Source: an uncultured Ellagibacter sp.
GTDB taxonomy: Bacteria; Actinomycetota; Coriobacteriia; Coriobacteriales; Eggerthellaceae
NCBI GenBank assembly: GCA_934661105.1
Contig: CAKUIV010000047.1
Coordinates: forward strand, 1-13,061
Direction: 5' to 3'
Length of the DNA stretch: 13,061 nucleotides
Positions 1 to 6,347 of the stretch are shown here, piece by piece. The notes under the pieces are model-generated. The model was not told where the DNA came from and made no database searches. It saw nothing but the letters and a program-made list of their open reading frames with translations. The stretch's first letter is position 1; every line of letters begins with the position of its first letter. Position numbers and translations under genes: made by a program.

Positions 1-91
1 AGCCATTGCGATCGCTGTGGCTGCGACCCGATCCGGCGTTGTTGGAGCGACTATGATGTGCTTCGTGATGCTGGTTGTTGCCTTCAGGCAT
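1..91 (-). CDS. Start of an unidentified gene downstream of fmt (3' part outside the window)
   Basis: An ATG at 91-89 opens a frame that stays open for 30 codons to the window edge, overlapping the last 8 nt of fmt (ATGCCTGA, where TGA is the fmt stop). The visible residues begin MPEGNNQHHEAHH and are hydrophilic, rich in His, Asn, Ser, Arg and Gly, so this would be a disordered N-terminus. The ribosome-binding site is weak (GGAG about 16 nt upstream), so translation would depend on coupling to fmt. In many bacteria the gene after def-fmt is rsmB (16S rRNA m5C967 methyltransferase), and actinobacterial RsmB proteins often start with a low-complexity basic tail. That makes rsmB a reasonable guess, but no catalytic motif is in view, so I give no symbol. 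Confidence 0.4.
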   Translation of the reverse strand, partial: MPEGNNQHHEAHHSRSNNAGSGRSHSDRNG

Positions 92-1043
92 GGTGTACCG
101 TCCATTCTCCATCGTGCCCGCGCAGCGCAGCAGCACCCGCCGCGAACGCCTGGGCATCCATTTCCTTCTTTCCGTCGGGTTTCAGGCGGAATATCTCAAG
201 CGCGCCGTCGGCGCAGCCGAAAAGCAGCCGTTTCGCCGCATAGCGAACGCGCCCGGGCAGAAGCCCTTCGGCCGCCGCGAGCGCGGCTTCGTCGTGCGAC
301 GCGGGAACCGCGTCGATGATCGTCGCACCGCGTCCGAGCACGGTGCATTTCGAGGGGTGCGCGGCGCTTGACGCGCGCACGCGGCGCGAAAGCATCTGCA
401 CGTCGAGATCGGGATTCAAATCAAGCTCGCCCTTCGAGATCTTGTGAGCATAGGTGGCGTCCGTTTCCTTTTGAACCACCCAGCGCTCGACGCCGTGAAC
501 CAAGCGCATGATCGCCGTGAGAAGCGCCTGGGAGCCGAGATTGGCAAGCTCGTCGGAGAGCTCCGTCGACGTCTTCTCCTCGATGGGGAGCGTGCGGCAT
601 ACGCAGTACGGGCCGGTGTCGAGGCCTTCCTCCATGCGCATGATGCACACGCCCGTCTCCTCATCGCCGGCGATGATCGCATGCTCGATGGGGGCGGCGC
701 CGCGCCAACGTGGAAGAAGGGACGCATGGACGTTCAGGCAGTGGTACGTAGGGCATTCGAGAACGTCGCTCGGCAAGATCATGCCGTAAGCGGCGACGAC
801 GATGAAATCGGGCTTGTACGCCTCGAGCGTCGCGATGACGTCGGGGTCCTTGAAGGTGGTCGGTTGCTGCACCTCGATGCCTCGACGAACCGCGACCTCC
901 TTGACCGGCGACGGCACGAGCTTCTTTCCGCGTCCGCGAACGGCGTCGGGCCTGGTATAGGCCGCAACGACGTCGTATTGTTCGGCAAGGTCGTCGAGGA
1001 TCGTCGCCGCGAAATCTGGCGTGCCCATGAAGACGATGCGCAT
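84..1043 (-). CDS. fmt: Methionyl-tRNA formyltransferase
   Basis: Transfers a formyl group from 10-formyltetrahydrofolate to Met-tRNAi in the cytoplasm, making the initiator fMet-tRNA. The protein is 319 aa, close to the usual length of about 315. It opens with the Rossmann-like MRIVFMGTPDFA. The formyltransferase catalytic triad is visible as Asn104 and His106 in NVHASLLPRWRGAAPI and Asp142 in GLDTGP. The C-terminal tRNA-binding domain runs from about residue 208 (GELDLNPD) to about 305. The ATG follows the def stop codon with no gap (TGA then ATG), and GAGGTAG inside the end of def serves as ribosome-binding site, so the two are translationally coupled. The last 8 nt overlap the next gene. 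Nothing is missing or truncated. Confidence 0.97.
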   Translation of the reverse strand: MRIVFMGTPDFAATILDDLAEQYDVVAAYTRPDAVRGRGKKLVPSPVKEVAVRRGIEVQQPTTFKDPDVIATLEAYKPDFIVVAAYGMILPSDVLECPTYHCLNVHASLLPRWRGAAPIEHAIIAGDEETGVCIMRMEEGLDTGPYCVCRTLPIEEKTSTELSDELANLGSQALLTAIMRLVHGVERWVVQKETDATYAHKISKGELDLNPDLDVQMLSRRVRASSAAHPSKCTVLGRGATIIDAVPASHDEAALAAAEGLLPGRVRYAAKRLLFGCADGALEIFRLKPDGKKEMDAQAFAAGAAALRGHDGEWTVHHA

Positions 1044-1577
1044 TCAATCTACCTCGATCGAGGTATCGCCGGGTTTCGCGCCCTGCTTTTTGGCCTCATC
1101 GTAGGCTTCAAGCGCGCGGATACGCGTCAGAGGGTCGCAGCTCTCGAAGAGCGTCCGGCCGTTCAAGTGGTCGATTTCGTGCTGGAGGCATCGGCCGAGC
1201 AAGCCGTCGCCCTCGATTTCCCACATCTCACCGTCGAGATCGTAGTAGCGCACGCGTGCCCAGGGTTGACGCGAGATAGGAACGGTGACGCCGGGGCAGG
1301 AAAGGCAGCCCTCCCCTTGGGTTTCAGGTTCGCCCTTGAGCTCGACGATTTCCGGATTCACGAGCACGATCGGGTTTTGCTCCTCGGAGTCGTCGACGTC
1401 GATGACGATGATTCGCTTCGTGACGCCCACCTGCGGTGCGGCAATACCGCAACCGTTGTTGTGATACATTGCACGGGCCATCTGCTTGGCGAGTTTTTTC
1501 AGGCTTCGGTCTCCCGGTGTGCACGGCTCGCACACCTGGCGAAGCGTCGGGTCGGGTGCTATGACGATACTAACCAC
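1044..1577 (-). CDS. def: Peptide deformylase
   Basis: Metalloenzyme that removes the N-formyl group from nascent proteins, undoing the modification made by fmt directly downstream. It is 177 aa. All three family motifs are present: GCGIAAPQ at 42-49, EGCLS at 89-93, and QHEIDH at 132-137. Cys91, His133 and His137 are the expected metal ligands (Fe2+ in vivo) and Glu134 is the catalytic base. The start is GTG (1577-1575), preceded by AAAGGA about 11 nt upstream. It is the first gene of the def-fmt unit. A candidate sigma-70 promoter lies about 80 nt upstream, and the preceding gene ends at a terminator, so this unit is independently transcribed. Confidence 0.96.
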   Translation of the reverse strand: MVSIVIAPDPTLRQVCEPCTPGDRSLKKLAKQMARAMYHNNGCGIAAPQVGVTKRIIVIDVDDSEEQNPIVLVNPEIVELKGEPETQGEGCLSCPGVTVPISRQPWARVRYYDLDGEMWEIEGDGLLGRCLQHEIDHLNGRTLFESCDPLTRIRALEAYDEAKKQGAKPGDTSIEVD

Positions 1578-1656
1578 GTTGCCACACGTCCTTTATTCGA
1601 TTCGCTGCCGCCTTCGAGCACCATTGCCCGAAGCGCGTTTTATTGAAGTGCCGACC

Positions 1657-1685
1657 ATTGTGAATGCGCTGCGGCCGTCTGTCCA
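1657..1685 (-). promoter_or_regulatory. Candidate promoter for def-fmt
   Basis: Read on the minus strand, TGGACA (1685-1680; 5 of 6 to TTGACA) is followed by exactly 17 nt and then CACAAT (1662-1657; 4 of 6 to TATAAT). Transcription would begin near 1650, leaving a leader of about 70 nt to the GTG. It lies between the terminator of the upstream SPFH gene and def, where a promoter is expected. Prediction by eye only. Confidence 0.4.
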
Positions 1686-1711
1686 CAGAAAACGCCTGCT
1701 TGAACGGCAAA

Positions 1712-1764
1712 CACACACAAATAGCGGGCGTCTGGGCGAAATGCCGCGCGCCCCGGACGCCCGC
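1712..1764 (-). terminator. Intrinsic terminator of the nfeD-SPFH operon
   Basis: A 13-bp GC-rich stem pairs 1724-1736 with 1752-1764 (one G-T wobble) and encloses a 15-nt loop. On the minus strand it is followed by a U-rich tract (TATTTGTGTGTGTTT). It begins about 20 nt after the SPFH stop codon, the normal place for a Rho-independent terminator. Confidence 0.8.
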
Positions 1765-1784
1765 CGCCAAAATCACGAGACGCC

Positions 1785-2741
1785 TTATCGGGCGTCGAGC
1801 GCGGAGTCAGCCGCGTCGTCGACGACGACTTCCTTAAGCGATGCGGCAAGGCCGGCGATGCCCTGGATGTCGGACGGGATGATGAGCTTCGTGGCGCGCC
1901 CATCGGCGACGCTCTTGAGCGCCTCGAAAGCCTGCAGCGTGAGAACGGCTTGATCGGCGCCGGCTTCACGCACCATCGCGATGCCCTCGGCTGTGGCCTG
2001 CTGCACCTTGCGGATAGCCTCGGCTTCGCCTTCCGCCTCGCGGATCCTCTTCTCCTTGTCGGCCTCGGCGGCGAGGATGACGGCCTGCTTGTCGGCCTCG
2101 GCGGAAAGGATCTGCGCCTGCTTGTTGCCTTCGGCGACGGTGATGGCGCTCTGCTTCTGGCCTTCGGCGAGCAGAACCGCCTCGCGCTTCTCGCGTTCGG
2201 CCTTCATCTGCTTTTCCATGGCCTGCTGAATCGCGGCCGGCGGCGTGATGTTCTTCACCTCGACGCGGTTGACTTTGATGCCCCAGGCGTCGGTCGCCTC
2301 GTCGAGGATCGCGCGCATCTTCGCGTTGATCGTGTCGCGCGAAACGAGCGTCGTGTCCAGGTCAAGCTCGCCGATGATGTTGCGGATGGTCGTCGCGGAA
2401 AGGTTCTCGATGGCGACGATGGGATTCTCGACTCCATAGCAGAAAAGCTTCGGGTCCAAAATCTTGAAGAAGACCACCGTGTCGATCGAGATGGTAACGT
2501 TGTCCTTCGTGATGACGGGCTGCGGCGGGAAGTCGAAGACCTGCTCTTTGAGCGAGATCCCCATACGGACGCGATCGATGAAGGGGATTTTCACGTGGAG
2601 GCCGTTTCCCCAGGTGGTAAGGTACGAGCCTAAGCGCTCGACGATAGCCGACTCGGCCTGCGGCACGATTTTCACGCACGTGAGCGCGAACACGACGACG
2701 ATAACGACGATAACGATGAGAAACGTGAGAAGCGATGGCAT
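1785..2741 (-). CDS. SPFH/Band 7 (stomatin/QmcA-like) membrane protein
   Basis: A 318-aa membrane-anchored scaffolding protein of the slipin/QmcA/HflK-like group, thought to organise membrane microdomains or regulate membrane proteases. Residues 4-22 form one hydrophobic anchor. Residues 25 to about 180 are the SPFH domain (PQAESAIVERLG, then ISLKEQVFDFP, TKDNVTISID and LDTTLVSRDTIN). A long Ala/Glu/Lys coiled coil covers about 175-265, including five 11-residue repeats at 185-239. The C-terminus (about 275-310) is the usual hydrophobic oligomerisation stretch. I place the start at the ATG at 2741 because AAAGGA lies 6 nt upstream and the hydrophobic anchor follows at once. The longer frame to 2852 only runs back into the end of nfeD. 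It lies 28 nt downstream of nfeD, its usual partner, and ends at a terminator. Confidence 0.93.
   Translation of the reverse strand: MPSLLTFLIVIVVIVVVFALTCVKIVPQAESAIVERLGSYLTTWGNGLHVKIPFIDRVRMGISLKEQVFDFPPQPVITKDNVTISIDTVVFFKILDPKLFCYGVENPIVAIENLSATTIRNIIGELDLDTTLVSRDTINAKMRAILDEATDAWGIKVNRVEVKNITPPAAIQQAMEKQMKAEREKREAVLLAEGQKQSAITVAEGNKQAQILSAEADKQAVILAAEADKEKRIREAEGEAEAIRKVQQATAEGIAMVREAGADQAVLTLQAFEALKSVADGRATKLIIPSDIQGIAGLAASLKEVVVDDAADSALDAR
2025..2189 (-). repeat. Five tandem 33-bp units coding an 11-residue coiled-coil repeat
   Basis: Inside the SPFH gene, five consecutive 33-bp units (2157-2189, 2124-2156, 2091-2123, 2058-2090, 2025-2057) encode 11-residue repeats of the pattern K-(Q/R)-x-x-(I/V)-L-x-A-E-x-(D/N/Q). 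Units 2058-2090 and 2091-2123 are the most alike at DNA level. Hendecad repeats make right-handed or straight coiled coils, consistent with the oligomeric rod of SPFH proteins. Confidence 0.85.
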
Positions 2742-2769
2742 GGGTTTTCCTTTCGATGAGGGGAATGCC

Positions 2770-3198
2770 CTATGCGGGCCTGACGATGAGCGTGATGCTT
2801 TCCTGCGACTCGACGACGACAGGCGATCCAACCTCGATCGGCGAGCCGTCAACGCTTCGGGCAGCCCACGTCATGTGGTCGGGAAGCTCGACGCGACCGG
2901 CAAGCCTCGCATTGTCGATTTTCTCGCAGACGACGCCGCGCTGGCCCACCACCGTCGGTTCGGCTGCCTGACCGCGCACGCGGTACTTCGCGAACACGGG
3001 GCGAAGCAGGATAAGACAGAGAACGGAGACGACGAGGAACAGGGCGACTTGCACGACAAGACTTGCGCCGAGCAGGTCCGCGACGAACGCCACGAGCGCG
3101 CCGACGACGAACCACAGCGTGATGAGCCCGAGCGAGAGCGCCTCGACGAGAGCCGCCGCAATCGCGACGACGAGCCAGAGAACGGGGGTTGGAAACAT
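2770..3198 (-). CDS. NfeD-family membrane protein with C-terminal OB fold
   Basis: A 142-aa short-form NfeD. Three hydrophobic segments are visible at about 5-23, 25-43 and 46-66, followed by a soluble OB-fold domain from about 78 to 142 (VGQRGVV, then TWAARSVDGSPIEVGSPVVV, the usual W-x-A-x-S-x-D pattern). Short NfeD proteins lack the ClpP-like protease domain and pair with SPFH proteins at the membrane, which matches the gene immediately downstream. The ATG at 3198 has a near-ideal AAGGAGG 6 nt upstream. It is the first gene of the operon and has an extended -10 promoter about 32 nt upstream. Confidence 0.93.
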   Translation of the reverse strand: MFPTPVLWLVVAIAAALVEALSLGLITLWFVVGALVAFVADLLGASLVVQVALFLVVSVLCLILLRPVFAKYRVRGQAAEPTVVGQRGVVCEKIDNARLAGRVELPDHMTWAARSVDGSPIEVGSPVVVESQESITLIVRPA

Positions 3199-3229
3199 TT
3201 CGAGCCTCCTTGCCTGAACGCGTGCCCCG

Positions 3230-3238
3230 AGTATACCA
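3230..3238 (-). promoter_or_regulatory. Extended -10 promoter of the nfeD-SPFH operon
   Basis: On the minus strand TGG (3238-3236) precedes TATACT (3235-3230; 5 of 6 to TATAAT), making an extended -10. No convincing -35 is present at 16-18 nt. Transcription would begin near 3223, giving a leader of about 25 nt that just contains the AAGGAGG ribosome-binding site. Prediction by eye. Confidence 0.5.
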
Positions 3239-3305
3239 GCACTCCCACCGCCTCGAGATGAAATCGGGACGGACGCCGACCGGGATATTTCGCTTACCGC
3301 TTAGT

Positions 3306-3462
3306 TTTGCCAGAAAAGTTGAATTTAGGGTAGGACTACCGTCATCGAACCCTTCAGTGGTTGATTTTATACCCCAAATTAGACTGTAATGGGGTAAATC
3401 GCAACTCGGTCACGGCATCGCAGTGATGCCATCTACCCTAAATTCAACTTTCCTGGCGCAAA
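3306..3462. repeat. 157-bp inverted-repeat element with internal hairpins (unclassified)
   Basis: This fills most of the gene-free stretch 3199-3537. The arms 3306-3333 and 3433-3462 are inverted copies: 19 perfect pairs (AAGTTGAATTTAGGGTAG core), one mismatch, 5 more pairs (GCCAG/CTGGC), a 2-nt bulge, then 3 pairs. The 99-nt centre contains TACCCCA (3370-3376) pairing with TGGGGTA (3390-3396), and GGCATC (3414-3419) pairing with GATGCC (3425-3430). The first can be extended outward imperfectly (GTTG 3360-3363 with CAAC 3402-3405). The result is a cruciform-like, multi-branch fold. It is AT-richer than the surrounding genes and has no sizeable coding frame. Flanks GCTTAG (3299-3304) and GCCTAG (3465-3470) are near-identical, a possible worn target duplication. 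It could be a MITE-like mobile element, a structured RNA, or an elaborate transcription barrier between dnaG and nfeD. The rest of the gap shows only the nfeD promoter; no clear terminator follows dnaG other than this element. Confidence 0.75.
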
Positions 3463-3537
3463 CAGCCTAGGGGCCACATTTCGGAAGCGGCTCTCAACGT
3501 CCAGACTCGGCGATGACTGCTGGCGGAATCGGCCCGC

Positions 3538-5427
3538 TTACACCTCGTGGTAGAGCGGTTTGTGCGCACGGCGCTTCGCGACGAGCTCCTTTTGCATGGC
3601 GGTCACGCACTCGAAGAGGAAGTCGTACTCCTCGCTTCCCCGCTTCGACTCGTCGGCGAGCTGGGCGCGAAGGCCGGCGATGGCGTCCTCGGCATCGCCG
3701 ATGGCAAGTTCCTCGGCGACGAAGCGGGCGACGTCTTCGGCAGGGGCGCTCGTCTGCACGGACGAGGTAAGGATGCCCGCCGCCTTCGGGAACGAGAGCG
3801 CCGCCTGCGACACCACTTCCGACGCGCTCGCAGCGGGGTTTTCCGCAAGCACATCGAGTATGCTCCCGGCAAGACGCGAATGAACCTCGTCATGCCACTG
3901 CGTCTGCGCAAGCGCGTCGGCGTGAGAAAGCGCGAGAAGCGGATGCTGGGCGACGACGCTTAAGAATTCGCGCTCGAGCTTCAAGCGGTTGAGCTCCGTC
4001 TTCGTGAGCGCTCGGCGAACGGGGCGAGCCGCCGGCTCCTGCCCCGCGCCCGCCTGCACCCCCTGCGCGCCATCGGCGCCCGCATCGCGCTGTCTCACAG
4101 GGGGCGCAAGACGGGTAAGCTGTTCGAGCACGTCCTGCTCGCGAGCGCGCGTGCGCCCGGCGATTTGAATCGCGTAGTCCTTCGCGAGCAGGGAATCCTT
4201 GATGGGCGCAAGCACGGAAAGCGCGTCGGCAAGCGCCGCCGAGCGCCCTTCGGCCGTCGACAAGTCGTGAGCGGAAAGCCTGCGGTCGATACCGTATCTC
4301 AGGAGCGGTTGCGCGTTTTCGAGCAGCGCATGGAGCTCACCTGCCCCGTGCGCAGCCATGAACTCGGCGGGGTCGAGGTTGTCGGGAAGCGTGACGGCGC
4401 AAAGTTCGATGCGCGTTCGGCCCGCTTCGGGCGTCATACTGGAGTCGATGAACTCGAGCGCGCGGTCTGCAGCCTTCTGACCTGCGGCGTCGCCATCGAA
4501 AAGATAGACTATCTTCTTCTGAGCGTGACGAGCGAGCACGCGGATGTGGCGCATGGTGAGCGCGGTGCCAAGCGTCGCGACCGCGTTTTTGACCCCGCCT
4601 TCGTGCAAAGCGATAACGTCGGTGTACCCTTCGCATACGATTGCGACGCCGGTCGACGCCATGGTCGATTTCGCCTGATCGAGCCCGTAGAGCACCTGCG
4701 ATTTATGGAACAGGGGCGTTTCCTGGGAATTCAGGTACTTCGGCTCGCCCGAACCGATGACGCGCCCGCCGAAGGCGATGCACTCGCCCGCAACGTCGTT
4801 GATCGGGAACATGATGCGGTCGTAGAACCGATCGCGCAGCTTGCCGTCGCGCGATCGGGAGCACACATTCGCCTCGATAAGCTCGTCGGGCTTGAAGCCC
4901 ATGCCCGTGAGCTTGCGCGTGAGCTCGCCGCGACCGGGAGCGAATCCGAGGTTCCACCGATTGGGGACGTCGCCGCCGAGCCCGCGCCCGGCGAGATAGT
5001 CCCGCGCGCTCGACGCCGCGGGGGACGGGTTGCGCATAAGCTGGATATGATAGAACTCCGCCGTCGCCTTGCAGATGTCCTTCAGGCGCGCCTTGCGGGA
5101 TAACGAGGGGCCGGGTTTGCCGCCGACTTCGGTGATCTCGATGTGGGCGCGCTCGGCGAGATGGCGCACCGCTTCGGGGAACGTGAGGTCTTCGGCTTTC
5201 ATGATGAAGCCGAAGACGTCGCCGCCTTCCCCGCAGCCGAAGCAGTGCCACAGCTGCAGCTCGGGGTCGATCTTGCATGAAGGCGTCTTCTCGTTGTGAA
5301 ACGGGCAACAACACCAGAAATCGCGACCACGCTGTTTCACGGGTACGCGCTCGCCGATCACCGCGACGATGTCGCTCGCGTCGCGGACCTTCTGGATGTC
5401 CTCGTCGCTGATCCTTCCTCCAGCCAA
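3538..5427 (-). CDS. dnaG: DNA primase
   Basis: Synthesises RNA primers for lagging-strand replication at the fork, working with the DnaB helicase. It is 629 aa, somewhat longer than E. coli DnaG (581). The N-terminal CHC2 zinc ribbon has ligands Cys41, His44, Cys62 and Cys65 (CPFHNEKTPSC ... HCFGCG). The catalytic core has R-x3-RIMFPI at 200-209 and a Toprim domain with Glu266 (CEGYTD) and Asp311/Asp313 (FDGDAAG). An Ala/Gln/Gly-rich linker lies at about 445-470, and the helical C-terminal domain that would contact DnaB follows to 629. The start appears to be TTG (5427-5425) with AGGCGG upstream, because the family N-terminus (GRISDEDIQKVR) begins right after it and no ATG or GTG fits. It lies 12 nt behind an unknown membrane-protein gene, suggesting one transcript. 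rpoD, a common neighbour, is not seen here. Confidence 0.97.
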   Translation of the reverse strand: MAGGRISDEDIQKVRDASDIVAVIGERVPVKQRGRDFWCCCPFHNEKTPSCKIDPELQLWHCFGCGEGGDVFGFIMKAEDLTFPEAVRHLAERAHIEITEVGGKPGPSLSRKARLKDICKATAEFYHIQLMRNPSPAASSARDYLAGRGLGGDVPNRWNLGFAPGRGELTRKLTGMGFKPDELIEANVCSRSRDGKLRDRFYDRIMFPINDVAGECIAFGGRVIGSGEPKYLNSQETPLFHKSQVLYGLDQAKSTMASTGVAIVCEGYTDVIALHEGGVKNAVATLGTALTMRHIRVLARHAQKKIVYLFDGDAAGQKAADRALEFIDSSMTPEAGRTRIELCAVTLPDNLDPAEFMAAHGAGELHALLENAQPLLRYGIDRRLSAHDLSTAEGRSAALADALSVLAPIKDSLLAKDYAIQIAGRTRAREQDVLEQLTRLAPPVRQRDAGADGAQGVQAGAGQEPAARPVRRALTKTELNRLKLEREFLSVVAQHPLLALSHADALAQTQWHDEVHSRLAGSILDVLAENPAASASEVVSQAALSFPKAAGILTSSVQTSAPAEDVARFVAEELAIGDAEDAIAGLRAQLADESKRGSEEYDFLFECVTAMQKELVAKRRAHKPLYHEV

Positions 5428-5439
5428 GGCACGCGCCGC

Positions 5440-6177
5440 CTATTCGCCGCGCTCTGCGCGTGCGCCCGATGCCGCTTTGCCTTCGCGAGCGCCCTTCGTG
5501 CTCGAAGACGAACCCTTCTTCTCGAGCCGGCGCGCAGCCTGGCGCACGTATTCCGGCACGTCCCATTCCTTGTCCTGAAGCTTCAGGAGCAGCACGGCAG
5601 CGGCGGTGCGCTGCGACAAGCGCACGCACCCCACCTTGCCGTCCGCGAACTCGCGCGCGAAGATGACGCGCGCAGGCAGCACGGCAGCACCGACCGATGC
5701 GCCGACCGCACCGAACACGGTGGTGAACGCGTTCACCTCGGCCGTCGAAACCGAAACGTAGGCTCGGGTGATGAGAATAAGGACGGTGCACGCAACGGCG
5801 AGTCCCACGACTGCATAGCAGAAGGCGCGGCCCGAATCGTTCTTGCCGCATACAACCGTGGCGATGATAAGGGACGCGAGCAGGGAAACGACCGTGAGGA
5901 CGTTGCCGTAGCCCGTAAGCGGCCCGACCATGATGAGCACGGCGCACACGATGGCGACGACGAGCGCCGGTGCGAGGACCTTCTTCGCGATGTCGGCGCG
6001 CGTTATCTCTTCCTCGGCGTAGAGCACGCGCGTGCGAACCACCTTGCCGTGGGGCCAGCGGAACGTGCCCGTCTTATGTTCGCGCCCGACACCTGAAAGC
6101 TCGTCGATCTTCGCCGCAAGGACGCCTATAAGCCCCACCGCCACGATGACGGCGAGGATGATGAGAACCCAAGGCAT
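5440..6177 (-). CDS. Multi-pass membrane protein of unknown function, upstream of dnaG
   Basis: I do not recognise this 245-aa protein. It has a hydrophobic N-terminus (about 2-22), a short polar stretch (about 23-65) containing TGTFRWPHGK, then about three clear hydrophobic segments (about 68-87, 92-110, 119-140) and a fourth weaker one (about 150-172). A soluble tail follows (EFADGKVGCVRLSQRT, then DKEWDVPEYVRQAARRLEKK) ending in a Ser/Lys/Ala-rich basic extension. No catalytic motif is apparent. The ATG at 6177 has AAGGGG 6 nt upstream. It is probably the first gene of a two-gene unit with dnaG and is divergent from dgt. The link to replication is only positional. Confidence 0.85.
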   Translation of the reverse strand: MPWVLIILAVIVAVGLIGVLAAKIDELSGVGREHKTGTFRWPHGKVVRTRVLYAEEEITRADIAKKVLAPALVVAIVCAVLIMVGPLTGYGNVLTVVSLLASLIIATVVCGKNDSGRAFCYAVVGLAVACTVLILITRAYVSVSTAEVNAFTTVFGAVGASVGAAVLPARVIFAREFADGKVGCVRLSQRTAAAVLLLKLQDKEWDVPEYVRQAARRLEKKGSSSSTKGAREGKAASGARAERGE

Positions 6178-6214
6178 CGCTTCCCCTTTTCGTTATCCGG
6201 CAATCGCCGGTTCG

Positions 6215-6240
6215 TACCATGTCATACGCTCTACATGGTA
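6215..6240. promoter_or_regulatory. Perfect 8-bp dyad in the dgt / dnaG-operon divergent region
   Basis: TACCATGT (6215-6222), a 10-nt spacer, and ACATGGTA (6233-6240) form an exact inverted repeat in the 170-bp region between divergent transcription units. It has the size of a dimeric repressor operator. Alternatively, each arm read outward ends in TGGTA, the start of an extended -10: TGGTACGAA leftward and TGGTATCAC rightward. It could therefore be, or overlap, divergent promoters. A second small hairpin, CCGGC-AATC-GCCGG (6197-6210), lies between it and the membrane-protein gene. Confidence 0.5.
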
Positions 6241-6309
6241 TCACGACCTCGCCGTCCGACGCGGCGCAAGATAGCCGCGAGGCACGCGGCCGATACAACG
6301 CACACAGGC

Positions 6310-6318
6310 TGGTACAAT
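6310..6318 (+). promoter_or_regulatory. Extended -10 promoter of dgt
   Basis: TGG (6310-6312) followed by TACAAT (6313-6318; 5 of 6 to consensus) forms an extended -10. A poor -35 (CCGATA, 3 of 6) lies 17 nt upstream. Transcription would start near 6325, which supports the dgt start at 6348 and argues against the longer frame opening at 6219. Confidence 0.5.
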
Positions 6319-6347
6319 GGCGGGTGAAACAAGCGAAAGGCACGGTC

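Noticed and set aside
444..1646. A 400-codon plus-strand open frame across fmt and def
   Set aside because: Antisense to two unmistakable genes on the minus strand, with no recognisable domain or convincing ribosome-binding site.
2742..2852. A longer SPFH protein starting at 2852
   Set aside because: It overlaps the nfeD end, and the ATG at 2741 has AAAGGA and is followed directly by the membrane anchor.
3306..3462. T-box or known riboswitch
   Set aside because: No T-box AGGGUGGNACCGCG core and no riboswitch consensus I know; neither flanking gene fits such control.
6219..6347. A longer N-terminus for dgt beginning at ATG 6219
   Set aside because: It lies upstream of the predicted transcription start, overlaps the dyad, and encodes sequence unlike the Dgt family; the ATG at 6348 has a proper ribosome-binding site.
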